Of a stretch of DNA of 64,000 nucleotides, positions 23,515 through 35,532 are shown piece after piece. Every line of letters starts with the position of its first letter. The first letter of the stretch is position 1. The position numbers and the translations under genes are program-made. This DNA is from Cercis canadensis (Eukaryota; Streptophyta; Magnoliopsida; Fabales; Fabaceae), in assembly GCA_003255065.1 (NCBI GenBank), contig QAOA01002082.1:740861-804860 (forward strand). Reading direction: 5' to 3'. The notes below the pieces were generated by a model that had not been told where the DNA came from, searched no databases, and was given only the letters and a program-made list of their open reading frames with translations.

Positions 23515-24939
23515 ATGAGTGGCCATAATGCAGATGAGACAATAACACCCACTTCTGCTCCAAATCTACCTATACCCAATGTTCAAGAAATGGTAAGCAA
23601 GGATCCATTGCAAGTTCCTCAAAGATATGTGAGAAGCGAAGAAGAAATGGAAAAGGTGAAATATATGCCTTACCTTTCTTCTGAGATCCCTGTCATTGAT
23701 TTGTCACTGCTCTCAAATGGGAACAACGAGGAGCTATTGAAACAAAATGTAGCTTGCAAAGATTGGGGTTTTTTTCAGGTACTTCTTATTTAATAGAACT
23801 GTATATAGATAAAATAAGAACCCCATAAAGAATAGGGTATTTCTTCCAGTGCATCAAATGAAAGAAATCATGGGTTCAAATTACTTCCATGCAATGCATT
23901 GAGTTCATTAAACTCATCACTACTTAGAAACTGTGATAACTTTGCAGTTAGTGAATCATGGTGTGCCAAAAGAAGTGAAGAAGAGAATGAAGGATGCTGC
24001 AGCTGACTTTTTCAAACTTCCAATTGAAGAGAAGGACAAGTGTGCCATGCCCTCAAATGATATACAAGGCTATGGCCATGCTTATGTAGTTTCTGAGGAG
24101 CAGATGCTTGATTGGTCAGATAAATTAGTCCTTGTTGTTTACCCAACCCAGAACAGGAAGCTTCAGTTTTGGCCAAACACACCAGAAGGATTCAAGTAAT
24201 TGTTCTAGACAGTACTTGTGATTTGTTAATTAAATTGATGTGCTGCACCAATTGCAGGGAAATAATTGTGGCATATTCAAGTGAAGTAAGGCGAATCGCC
24301 GAGGAACTACTAAGTTGTTTATCTATGATTTTGGGGATGGAAAAGCATGTTCTCCTTGGACTACATGAAGAATTAGGACAAGCTTTACAGGTGAACTATT
24401 ATCCTCCTTGTAGCTTGCCAGATCAAGTACTGGGTTTAAGTCCACACTCAGACACAAGCACCATAACCTTGCTAATGCAAGATGATGATGTATGTGGGTT
24501 AAAAATTCAACACAAAGGAGGATGGGTACTCCAATGTCAGATGCTTTAGTTGTGAATCTTGGTGATGTAATGGAGGTATTTGACATAGTTCTAGTTAGCA
24601 TTAGTTTTTCTTGCAAAAGAAAGAATTATACTACAATTGAAAGTTGCTTCTATTCAAGGCTTTTAGCTTCATCCTTTTTTATATTTGCAGATATGGAGTA
24701 ATGGGAAATACAAGAGTGCAGAACATAGAATCATGACAAACAAGAACAAGGGAAGATTTTCTTATGCATCTTTCTTAGTCCCACATCATGATGTTGAAGT
24801 CGAGTCACTTGATCATGTCATAGAGCCATTCATGCTTAAGATGTACAAAAAAGTCAAGTATGGAGATTATCTGAAGCAATACCTGGAGAAAAAACTGGAA
24901 GGGAAGGCACATATTGATGTGGCCAAGATAGAAGCATAA
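23515..24939 (+). pseudogene. SRG1-like 2-oxoglutarate/Fe(II) dioxygenase, frameshifted copy
   Basis: Four exons matching the downstream paralogue (23515-23778, 23948-24195, 24258-24575, 24691-24939). DIOX_N features are present (SEIPVIDLSLLS; KDWGFFQLVNHGVP), as are the iron ligands HSD in exon 3 and EHR in exon 4, and GRFSYASF with the Arg-x-Ser that binds 2-oxoglutarate. Exon 3 is 318 nt against 325 nt in the paralogue. Seven bases (GCCTGTT in the paralogue) are missing between 24527 and 24528, just after KGGWV. Translation then shifts and ends at a TAG at 24547-24549, losing the second iron-binding His. The sequence on both sides is otherwise well preserved, so either the loss is recent or it is a sequence error. 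Substrate unknown; relatives are called SRG1 or codeine/thebaine demethylase-like. Confidence 0.85.
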
Positions 24940-25206
24940 ATCACAGTTTAATTATGTGTTCTGGACATTTTAGTATTGTCTTCTTTTTATGGTGGTCGTA
25001 TATTTGACTTCAGTGCTAAGGATGCTTTATAATGCACTCAGCTTAACCAAATTTAGTTACTTGGGAACAGTTGGTTTTTTACTCAGTAAATTTTATACGA
25101 GATTTTCCTTAAAGGGCAAGTTAATCAGTCTGCATCAATTGCAAGCCAATTGCTGCAGAAAACATAAATCTGCAACCAGAAGATGGGTGTTTTGCTTTAT
25201 AGATCT

Positions 25207-25460
25207 GTAACGAATAAGAATCTCACTCTTACCCCTGTCATAACATACCCGGAGGTTGATATAACGCGAATGGCTTAAATAAAAGAGATTTGGTTTTCGA
25301 AATGAAAACTCTAGAGTCGCCACCAATTATATTAAAAATCTGGAGAACAATTGAAAAACCCTTTAATTTCTAAAAAAATATGTCTGCGAACCAGAGAGGG
25401 TTCGGGAGTCTAATTGTGTATAGGGAAGGTGTTAGGCACCCTATAACACCCGTCTAAACG
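25207..25460. repeat. Dispersed plant repeat fragment, LTR-retroelement type (probable)
   Basis: Contains AGAGTCGCCACCAA and AGGGAAGGTGTTAGGCACCC. I associate these two words, in this order, with abundant interspersed repeats in eudicot genomes, probably LTR-retroelement derived. This is recalled rather than searched. Boundaries are approximate and a full element was not found. The following 2.4 kb of low-complexity DNA may belong to the same insertion. Confidence 0.4.
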
Positions 25461-27919
25461 ACGGTTACCTAAAATTAATTGTGCAAATTAAATCATGGCC
25501 TAATTGTATTTATTTTATCCCTAAAAGAAAAATAGGTGATTATTTAAAACAGGACTTGATTCGTCACCCTCGAATGTCTATGTACCCTAATTAGGGATCA
25601 AAGTCTGCGTAGTTCGCAATGATTCAAAAGATTTTTTTTTTCTTATTTTCGAAATTGAAATTAAAAGGAATTCAAAATTTTCAAATTAAAAATTATGCTA
25701 TACGTGAATCTAATTGCGTCATAATCCTTCCACTTTGTTCCCACGCTTCTCGGTTTCTAAAGTGGCGCTTATCCTTACCTCAGGCGGATAAGAGAGCCAC
25801 CCCTATGGAGGTAAATCGCTCTTATCTCTCCTTTGACAAGTAAGGGGCCTATGGATACTATTCACACAGATTAAACTAAATTAATGTAAAAATGTATGAT
25901 ATATTAAGAGAAAGAGAAAAAAAAAAGTATAATAAAAAATAAATTAATTAAAAAAAATGAAAAATTAAAGTAAATGAATATAAATAATAGTAATAATAAA
26001 AAAAACAAAAATTAAAATAAATAAAAAATAATAATCTAACCCCAAAATAAAATAAAATAATAAAAAAAAAACCTAATTTAAATAAGTAAAAAAAAATGAA
26101 ATTAAATATATAAATGGATTAACCCCACTTAAGTGATCTAACCCCATCAACAAATTAATAATTACAAATAATAAAAAAAAAATAAAAATGGACTAGAAAT
26201 TTGTGGGATGATAAAAGAGACATGAAACAAATTAATTAGACATGAACCAGATTTTTCCTTGAACAAATTAATCAAAATTCGTGGGTTGCTAGTCCACACA
26301 AAAAAAATAGTCCAAATTAATTCAGCCCAAAAATAATGGAGACAATATACACATAATTCTGTCCAACCAAATATAATAAGAAGCATGGATCAGCCCATTT
26401 CATGGGCTTGAACTAATCACCAAATAAAATGACTAAGGCAGCCCATGACTAATAATAATTCAGCCCATTTCGTGGGCTTGATCCAACAATCCATAAGTCC
26501 ATTAAAAAAAAATAAAGAAAGTTCAAAATTCAAACCAAAATAAAGGAATAGTCCAACCCAAATGAAACAAAAAGAAGGTATCTGGTGGGCTGGCCCATTT
26601 CGGACCAGACCCAACCAAATTATACAAAAAACTTGTTACAACCCATTTAGACTTAAACCCTCTAGCCCATACTCATAGCAATGATACAAATAAGAAATAT
26701 TGGACCAAGGCTCCATTCTAAAGGCCTAGACTAAGTCAAATATAATTAAAAAAAAAAAAAAAAGAACAAGTTTCAGCAATAGATAAAAGAAGAAAGAAAG
26801 AATGAGTTGACAGAGAGCAGAGAAAAAAAACGCAGTGACCAAGACTCCCTTTCTCAAATCTAGAAAGCTAGCCAAATGGGTTCTTAAGTGATGACTTCAA
26901 GGTAAGAAATTCGTTTCTCTTCTCTCAATCTATGGCTTCTATGCTTTGAAGTTTCTATCTCTTCCTTTTAATTCAATTTTTTTTTTCTCAAAGGAAGTTT
27001 CTCTCTCTAATTTGAGTTTCTCTCTCTCTAATGTCTAAAAATAACACCCAGACTAGAGAATAAGACAATTTTTATCAACTCTTTACCTTCATATCCTCAT
27101 GAATTTTGGGTGAATTAATTGCAATTAATTAAGAAACAATGAAACCACATATATGGTCAACAAGTAATTCACTTTCATTCTCTTTATCCCGAATTAATCT
27201 AACCATAGAAACTAAAAAGAGAACACTAATGATAGCTAATAAGGCAAACACTTCCCCAAGCCATCCCAAAGTGCAAACGAATATTACAATTTGTAACATA
27301 GTGCATCTTTATGGTTCTTAAAGATATTGTCCATTCTCTTGCTTATAAATACTGAATTTCACTAAGAAATTATAGTAAAAATCATTTACCTGCTCTAATA
27401 GGAGTGCTGCTCCCTCTTCCTTTCTTGTTTATATCTCTGTTATTCTTGCTTTTTTTGTTGTTATTCTGGATTCGTCTTTTCCACACTGCTGCTCTTGCTT
27501 TTCTGGTTCTCTTGGTTGCTATTTCTCTCTTTGCCTTTGGGTCTTTCTGGTTCTTTTCTTGCTCCTTTCGGTTCCTCTCTGCTGCTGTCTCTCAAAATCT
27601 GTTTCTCTAGTGTTTCTTGGTTGCTGTTCTCTCTTCTTGTTGGTCTCTGTTTTCTCTATTTCGCTTGCTACTCTATATTTTTTCTCTGCCTCCTTTGCTG
27701 TGTGTTGTCCCCCTTTTATATTGCTAATCTTCACCCCCATGTCTCCCTCTATCAGCTCACGTCTCCCTCTCTATGTATAACTCTTCTACCCCATCTCCCA
27801 CTCTTTGCTAACTGTTCTACCCCCCTCTCTCACGTCTCTAACTTAAACTGTCCATTTAAAAAAAACTGAAACTCATGCGTGTGACACATTAACCCACGTC
27901 TCTTTTCTTTTATCCCTAA

Positions 27920-28228
27920 ACTATTATATATTTTTTTTATTTTGTTTCTGTTATTTGGAAAGAAACCAATGTCTACAACCCTGATGATGATTCAAGCTTA
28001 ATTCTTAATAACATCCAGCAGAATCCTTTTAGCGAAGCTACAAATATTACTACAAGTGATGCCTATTTCCAATGCAACCATATCTGGAATTGCATAAATG
28101 CTCTCTCACCTAACATTACTGGAATAATCTTTCCTTTGTTGCAAGTCATCTTCTATATGGTTAGGGCCACAAGACAATTGGAGCTTGATCTTTACACCAC
28201 TGTAGAAGATATCTTATGGCTCTCTTAG
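27920..28228 (+). other. Open, coding-like stretch of 103 codons without a start
   Basis: Open from after a TAA at 27917 to a TAG at 28226-28228. The composition is less biased than the surrounding DNA and the translation looks protein-like (for example ISTT-free AYFQCNHIWNCINALS and VIFYMVRATRQLELDLYTTV). There is no in-frame ATG except near the end, and no clear matching exons nearby. It could be an exon relic or a captured fragment. I do not recognise a family. Confidence 0.25.
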
Positions 28229-28740
28229 AGCGAAATTTTAGGAAATCCAAGATATTATCAAGAAAATGGTTTATAGATGTATCATGCACATACAAAATGA
28301 TACCTAATAATGCTAGATTTTTCAAAAGCAATGGTGTTATATATATCTATGATTCTTGAGGGAGTTGTCATCTTTCTGAATAAACCAAAGGGAAAACGAA
28401 ACTGGTGGCTAGATTGAAGGCTAGGAGCAACTTGTTACGGGGCACTATTTTGTCCAGAACCAGCTAGCAGTATTTGAACAAAGTCTAGGTTTCTTTTCTA
28501 TCTTCGGAGCTTCCAAAGCATAGCTGCATTAGATCCAAAGAAACCATGATGAAGGGACTTATAAACCTTATCTACCCCCTTGCATATGCAGCCAAGGGGA
28601 TTGGTTTAGCTAGAGGGATCTTTACTTCAAGGAAGCTCAAGATTCCCTCAAACTAACAAATAAAATGCATTACATAGAAGTAGTAGAAGTCAGTTGAAAA
28701 CCATTCAAACCTCAAAGGTTACAGTCTATGCTGAGCAAAG

Positions 28741-30137
28741 ATGACTCTTAATGCAGATGAGATGATAACAAAGATGGAGGAACCACCCACTTATGCCCCA
28801 TCTGTACCAGTACCCAATGTTCAAGAAATGGTAAAGAAGGAACCATGGCACGTACCTCAAAGATATGTGAGGAGTCAAGAAGAAATGGACAAAATCAATG
28901 ACATGTCTCACATTTCTTCTGAGATCCCAGTCATTGATTTATCACTGCTCTCATATGGCAATAAGGAGGAGCTATTGAAACTTGATGTAGCTTGCAAAGA
29001 TTGGGGTTTCTTTCAGGTAACTCTTCTATAATACAACTGTGATATTTACATGCATACATATAATAAACTGCATTCAATTGTCACTACTTCTGCAGTTAGT
29101 GAATCATGGTGTACCAAAAGAAGTGCTGCAAATAATGAAGAATTCTGCAGCTGAATTTTTTGAGCTTCCGATAGAAGAGAAGAACAAATTTGCCATGCCT
29201 TTAAATGATATACAAGGCTACGGCCATGCTTATGTAGTTTCTGAGGAGCAAATTCTTGACTGGTCTGATACATTGATTTATGTTGTTTATCCCACACATT
29301 ACAGGAAGCTTCAGCTCTGGCCAAATACTCCAGAAGGATTCAAGTAGGTGTTATGGACAAACTAAACACTATATGTAACTTTTGACTTGTTAATTGAATT
29401 GCTACACCAATTGCAGAGAAATCATTGAGGCATATTCAAGTGAAGTTAAACGAGTTGGTGAGGAACTGCTCAGTTCTTTGTCTATGATCATGGGGATGCA
29501 AAAGCATGCACTTCTTGAAGTGCATAAAGAATTAGTTCAAGCTCTACGTGTGAATTACTATCCCCCTTGCAGCTCACCTGATCAAGTTCTGGGTTTGAGT
29601 CCACACTCAGACACAAGTACCATAACCGTGCTGATGCAAGATAACGACATATGCGGGCTGGAAATTAGACACAAAGGAGGATGGGTGCCTGTTACCCCAA
29701 TATCAGACGCTCTAGTGGTGAATGTTGGCGATGTAATAGAGGTATTTGGCATAAGTTTGAACAAATGCTTAAGGACACCTTCACTAATACTGCTAGTTGA
29801 CATTAATCTTGGAAAAGAAAACATGGTACTAAAAAGGAAGTTACCTCACCTGATTTTTTCTTTTTCTTTTTGATATTGGCAGATATGGAGTAATGGGAAA
29901 TACAAGAGTATTGAACATAGAGCAGTGACAAACAAGAACAAGGGAAGGTTTTCCCATGCATCATTTTTAGTTCCACATGATGATGTGGAAGTTGAGCCAC
30001 TTGATGGTATGGTGGATAATCAAAGACCCAAGATGTACAGGAGGGTCAGATATGGAGACTATCTGAGGCAATCTATGAATATGGAAATGAAGGGGAAGGC
30101 TCATACTGATGTGGCGAAAATAAATAACTTAGAGTAA
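28741..30137 (+). CDS. SRG1-like 2-oxoglutarate/Fe(II)-dependent dioxygenase
   Basis: Four exons (28741-29016, 29096-29343, 29417-29741, 29883-30137) encode 367 residues, the usual size for plant DOXC enzymes. The N-terminal DIOX_N part includes SEIPVIDLSLLSYGN and KDWGFFQLVNHGVP. The catalytic jelly roll has iron ligands His238 and Asp240 (SPHSDTST) and His295 (EHRAV), and the 2-oxoglutarate contact Arg305-x-Ser307 (GRFSHASF). It is soluble and cytosolic by inference. Such enzymes hydroxylate or demethylate small specialised metabolites using O2 and 2-oxoglutarate; the substrate cannot be told. It is the intact partner of a tandem pair with the frameshifted copy 4 kb upstream, with identical intron positions. 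Confidence 0.93.
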
Positions 30138-30766
30138 GAAAGGAACGAAAAATGAATTTTTAGAGTAGCATTTTCCAAGGTGCTTGTCATATAGTTTGTG
30201 TTAGTAAGGTTCTATTATGTAGCATAGATACAAAACATGTAACTTTCGGAACTGTTAGTCCTATATTGGAATCAAGTAGAATCTGCATAAAAATTCTTCC
30301 TTTTGGATTGCTTTTTTCTTCCTCCCCCCTACTCTCTTTGGTCATTTGAATTTGAACCATACATAAACCCCATTCCATCCCTCTCTATTTGCACTGCCCA
30401 AAGCAGAACTTAGAGAAGGTAAATCCATTGAGAGACAAAGGCAGCATATTAAATGTCTAATCCAAAAGTGAAAATAGAGAGAGAGAGAGAGAGATATTGG
30501 ACTTGACATTTGTTTAAACAAGGTTCAGCAGATATTTAGGATGAAAGCAGTGTACAACAACAACAACAAAAAATGATTTTACCACAACAGTCATGTGTTT
30601 AAGCGACAAGTAAATACATGGAAGCCAAATTTTGGTAACAAAAATCATATTAGAAAATACAACGGAGAGCCAACCTAGGGGGTGAAAGAAAGAAAAACTA
30701 CTACTGTGTGATAAGATAGAAAGAGAGCATTTCCATAGAACAAAAACTAAGACAAATGATACACCT
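30138..30766. other. Spacer between the convergent oxygenase and Fes1 genes
   Basis: Two 3' flanks meeting tail to tail. A (GA)n microsatellite occurs at about 30476-30494. No gene is seen. Confidence 0.6.
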
Positions 30767-33387
30767 TCATCTATCCTTTTGCGCATTGGAGTCCCCTTCT
30801 CTACTTGAACTAACTTGACTATCGGTGGCTGCAGGCGCAAGCCCTGGCCCTAAAAGCAAAGGAGTCTCTTTTTTTTCACTACTAGTGTCTTTATTGGAAG
30901 AAGGGTTTGCAGCCCAAGCTCTAAGAGGAGGCTCAAAATGTTTGCTGGCAACATCAGGCGGCAGTGCATCTTCTCCAGGAAGGACAAGAAGACCTTTCTC
31001 TCTAAGAGAAGAAGGCTCATTGAAGCAAGTATTCCATAGGGAGTCCACAAGCTGCCTCTCCTCCCTAACTGCCCCAAGGTCCTCAGCCGACATCAAACTA
31101 ATACCATTTATCCGTTCTTGAAGTAGTTGCTTCAGTTTCTCATCATCTTCCCCTAATCTACTAGCAGTCCTATCTTTCTTGTCACGAGCAAGCTCAAGAA
31201 GGCCCTGAAGGGCACCTTCACGGACATCTGCATCTTCACTAGAGGCAAGATGCATCATTATACGAGGAAATCCTAGCTCATTCACTATGTTGCAGTCTGA
31301 ACTATTCTCATGCAATAGATAATGGATCAAGTTGAGAGCTTTCCTGAAACATGGTAGAAGTAACAGATATTAGCAGCAGTCTCCCTAATGAACAATGATG
31401 AGTGAAGAATATATCTAATCAATAAGTAGATTTAGCATCACAAAGGGGAAAAAAAGGTAGAAGAAATAACGTCAGAACCAGTAGTAGGGATTATTAACTT
31501 CATCTAGCAGGGTTAACTAATGAATGATAGATTAAAAACCAATAACAAGGTAAAAACCTTGCCAAATAACCTTAATTACCTTTGAAATCTCACATTTTCA
31601 GAAGTTAACGCATCTCTCAAGGCAGCATAACCATTTGCAAGACGAAATGCAGTGATACCAGATTTGTTGTGCCGAATCAATGCTGTCATGTCATCCCCAA
31701 AACAGAAATAAGTCAACACAATTGCAAACTCGGGGGGGAATCATAACTGCAGAACTTAAAAAATACTTACAAGATATTGCACCAAGTGCCTTAGCTCGAA
31801 CATTCACATCAGTATCTGAACTGAAATTGGAAACAAGAGGTTCAAAGCCATTTGCTTCCATAACAAGTTGCTGACTTCGTGGATTATTCTGCACTATTGT
31901 GGTCACAACCTCGGCAGCCTTTGCTCTAACATTGGCATGAGAGTTCTTGAGATAACCAAGAAGAGGAACCAAACCACCAATTGAGTGAAGATCTGGGACA
32001 CAGATAAAATATCAGGAAATAGATGAACCACACTGTTGTTCACAAAGATCAGAAACAGATAAATCAACCAACAGATTATCAAAAAACACATGCAAAAACA
32101 CTATTCTAATTGGGGTAGGGTTTTTTTTTTCTTTGGAGAGGGGGGGGGGGGGGGGGGGGGGTAAGGAATAGTAAATTAATCACATCAACAGTACAGTATA
32201 TTTAAGTCAATTTCAGCTGAGTCAACTATAATTAGACTCCAGAGGTAATGGCATTAACATTGAACAATTTATTGCAAAAGTAGTTAGTGTTCAAACCAAG
32301 CCAGAAGAAATGAACCTTATTTATCGATAAATTTGTGCCAACTGCCATGTTGATAAGGAAATTGACAGGTGATTACTATTTTTATCATTGACGACGCATT
32401 GTCCAAAGGTTAAGAAAGACAGCTTACAATGCATTACTCAATTAAATCATAATCCCCAAACGAATAGGACGTTGCCATTGGACATTGCCAAAATCAAGCA
32501 TATGAAAGATAACTTAATTATTTCACATACGAATAATTAACAGCTCATATCTCCTCAACAGAATTAAGTTAATGAACCATCCAAAAAAGAAACATACCAT
32601 TTGCCATATCAATTGATTCAACATGCTCTTGCAACTCATCCAACATATCTGCCACAATTCAGGTTGGGGGGCACCAGGAAAGAGTTAGTATGAGATCTAA
32701 GAAGGTTACTTATTAACTGAAAATCGCAGTTTTGTTTTCCGTTTCTTTGGGGATGGTTTAGCTATAATATAAGTGTTGGATACCTTCAATGTCTGCAGGG
32801 GTCACCCCTTGTTCCTCCAAGACTTGTTCTGGAGTTTGCATAACAAGGGTGATCTCTCTCATACGTTTTATGACATCTACGGTCTGTGATTTCATCGCTT
32901 CCATAAACCATCTCCGATCCTCCTCACTAAGGAATCACAAAGGAAACTAAATCAGACCTTACTCCTCATCCACATTCAAATAGAAGAACCGAACTTTTTC
33001 ATCAAAATTAAAACTTTTCCATATGGGCAAGCATTGTCTGCAACTTAAACTAAGAAAAGCCAAGTTTTTCTTAGTCCACTGAATATTAATTGCACGCTCC
33101 TCATCCACATTCAAATATAAAAGCTGAATTTTTTTTTTATCAAATTTAAAATTTTTCCGTATGGGCACACTTCAATTGACCTGAACCATCATCATCAAAA
33201 GCTAACTTAACTTTAACTCCTAGAAAACAAGGAAAAGGGGAAAAAGAAAAAGGGTGAAAATAGCAATTGATCAACATATACTACAGAAAGAGGAATTAGA
33301 CCTTAAATTTCCGGTGGGTCGAGTTCCATCGGAGTGGGCGAGACTCCATTTAAGCAAACCTTCCCAGTTGGGTCCGTCTTTCGCCAT
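30767..33387 (-). CDS. FES1: Fes1-type Hsp70 nucleotide exchange factor (armadillo-like)
   Basis: Six exons (33387-33302, 32926-32784, 32648-32598, 31992-31771, 31682-31580, 31343-30767) encode 393 residues. The N-terminus MAKDGPNWEGLLKWSLAHSD and EEDRRWFMEAM are typical of plant Fes1 (HspBP1 family). Armadillo-like repeats follow (GGLVPLLGYLKNSHANVRAK; SSDTDVNVRAKALGAIS; SSEDADVREGALQGLLELA). Fes1 proteins release ADP from cytosolic Hsp70; Arabidopsis Fes1A is needed for acquired thermotolerance. The long acidic/Ser-rich tail (about residues 330-393) makes this longer than Arabidopsis Fes1C, which holds the syntenic position (At5g02150), and closer to Fes1A, so the subgroup is left open. The first intron contains a diverged direct repeat and the third a long G-run. 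Confidence 0.93.
32142..32161. repeat. Poly-G tract in a Fes1 intron
   Basis: An unbroken run of about 20 G on the + strand (C on the coding strand), preceded by a T-run, in the intron between the third and fourth Fes1 exons. It is prone to length error in sequencing and could form a quadruplex. Confidence 0.9.
32956..33175. repeat. Diverged direct repeat in the first Fes1 intron
   Basis: CTCCTCATCCACATTCAAAT occurs near 32962 and again near 33098, each followed by a similar AT-rich stretch ending CCRTATGGGCA. The spacing is about 136 bases. Most likely a local tandem duplication that has since diverged. Confidence 0.7.
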
Positions 33388-34768
33388 GTCTGCTATTAGG
33401 GAGAAAACCCAAAAACGAAAGCTTCCGTCTTCGTTAATTAGCAAATTCAAAACTTCAAATCTTCTCAGCAACAAACAGGATTAGTAAATAAAAAGCTGTG
33501 TGAAATTCAGATAAATAGTGGCAAATAGGCGATTCAGGAAGCCTCTCCAGAATTCTGGTAAGTGCCACACAATGTGAAGTCGGCGGCGAAGGGGAAAGGA
33601 GGTGCTGACGGTTGGGCTGGCCCACTCAGATAACTAGCGAATTGCAATAAGGCTTCATGTTGGCCCAATTTAACAAGTGCCGTGGCCCGCGGGCGCGAAC
33701 ACAAATAATACACAGTCAGTTTATAAAAAAAAAAAACTCAATTAACAAAAAAAAATCCTTAAACTAAAGTTTAAATATTTTTAATTTTCATTTTCTGTCT
33801 GACAAAGAAAAAATGAGTATATAGCAACATTAGAACTTATGATGTCCAACACTATGGTTCATCATTATTTTTAAATTTTATTTCTGAATAATAATATTTN
33901 AAAAAAAAAAAAAAGAATAAGCACATGTGCTAGAAGTTAAGAGAAAAGATCATTTGGCGCTTTTGCACTTGCAAAATTACTATAATGCCTCTTGAGAAAT
34001 GTGATTATTTTATTTATCATAGATTCTATGACACTACATGAATATATTATATTACATGGACGTGAAAAGTATATGTAATTTTATATTTTATTAAATGTAA
34101 ATATAATTTATCTTATTTTCTCCAACAAACTTAAAAATAATTGACTTGTACACATGTTATTCACACATTAACTATTCTCATATGGTATAACATATTATAT
34201 AAATACCAAAAGTATTTAAGAAACCTCTTTTATTTATATACATGGCTATTTTATTTTATATTTGAGTATATAACAATTACACATTAAACAAACTAAGCAC
34301 ATATTTTATATATAATGACCATATATATATAACACAATAACCACATAACTAGAGATACTTTAGTATTTTTTAAGTGCATAGTTCCTCGTATTCTAGCGCA
34401 TATGCATCATTTTTCCACCCTACTTTTAGTTACTTTAAAAAGAAGAAGAATAATGTCAATTGCACACTTTTTTTTTATTAGTACTTTAAAGTTTAAGATA
34501 AGATGAGGCTACCCATTCAAATGTTAGGGAACATGCTATAAAAACGGGAACATGTTACTTACATATCGCTTACCAAGGAAGAACTACTAACAACAAGAAT
34601 CAAACCTAGTTAGGCCTTACAAGTTAAATACTTTGGTCTTTAACAACTGAATCAATCATGTTGGTATCAATTACACTATTTAGATGCATTGTAAAAGCTT
34701 CTTGGGTACAAACATAATAATGTCTAATTTTCTCCCAGCATTATTTCCTCACTGTCAAATTTTCATAA

Positions 34769-35532
34769 GGACAAAATTTACATAAAGTTTCATAGGTGCT
34801 AATAGTGTTGTTATCCTATTAAAACATAACATATGTACCATTTTTTACACATCAATGCCACCTCACCCTCCCTCTCTATATTCACTCTATTACCCTAATT
34901 TTCTAAATTCCTTTGCTTCATTCAAAACCAAAATCAAAGCCCCAATTTCCAGAACATCCCAACCCCATCCAAAACCAAAGCCCCAATTTCCAAAATCACC
35001 AATGCAAAAAAGAGAACTAGAGAAGAAGAAAGGAAACATCTTAGTAGTTCAAAAAATTTAGACAATCAACTAGCAAGAAAAGAAAGAAAGAGGAAGGTAG
35101 AGATTAAGAGGGAGAAAGGAACAATGAGGATGGTGCAAGGTTTGGGAATGATGGGTAGCAAAGGAAGAAGTAGAAAAAAAAAAAGCCTCAATATTGCCGG
35201 TGGGGTTGTAGAGGAGAGAGGGACTATCGGCAGCATGGGGGAGAAAGAGAAATTTATAATGGTTTAGAGGTAATTTTTTGACATGAGAATGACCAAATTT
35301 GGCACTAGTTTTGGCATGAGGAAGACCAGAATTGGCTGGTTCTTCACCGATGGTGGTGAATGGAGCAAGGGAGAGTTGCAGAGTGGTGGTGAACGGAGCA
35401 AAGGAACGGAAGTTAGGGGAAAGAGAAAGTGAATGTGAGCTGGCGCTGATGTGTAAAAAATAATACACATATTATATTTTAATAAGAGAACAACACCATC
35501 AATACTTAAGAAACGTTACCTAAGTTTTGTCC
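34769..35532. mobile_element. Mutator-like TIR element of 764 bp with non-TE-looking interior
   Basis: Inverted ends of about 100 bp: left from GGACAAAA (34769) to TTTTTTACACATCAATGCC (about 34860); right from the complementary GGCGCTGATGTGTAAAAAA (about 35441) to TTTTGTCC (35532). Flanking 9-mers are TTTTCATAA (34760-34768) and TTATCATAA (35533-35541), 8 of 9 identical, as for a Mutator-type duplication. The interior is richer in G+C than the surroundings and purine/pyrimidine-biased, with open frames on both strands but no transposase. It may be a small Pack-MULE that captured host sequence. Confidence 0.65.

Larger units (their letters stand above)
24940..28740. other. Repeat-rich spacer between the two oxygenase copies
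   Basis: About 3.8 kb. 25207-25460 resembles a dispersed eudicot repeat (see separate entry). 25890-26200 is almost pure A/T. 26392-26480 has two copies of CAGCCCATTTC(A/G)TGGGCTT. 26750-27870 is pyrimidine-rich, with long open frames that are probably compositional. 27920-28228 is an open, coding-like stretch without ATG. 28430-28740 resembles the upstream region of the first oxygenase copy (GGAGCTTCC, GCAGCCAA), so the duplication included the promoter. Confidence 0.5.

Noticed and set aside
27404..27869. Two long overlapping open frames rich in Leu, Phe and Ser
   Set aside because: They follow from strong pyrimidine bias of the strand; hydrophobic runs here are compositional, not a membrane protein.
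35070..35468. 132-codon minus-strand frame inside the TIR element
   Set aside because: It depends on the biased interior, runs into the terminal repeat, and shows no conserved motif.
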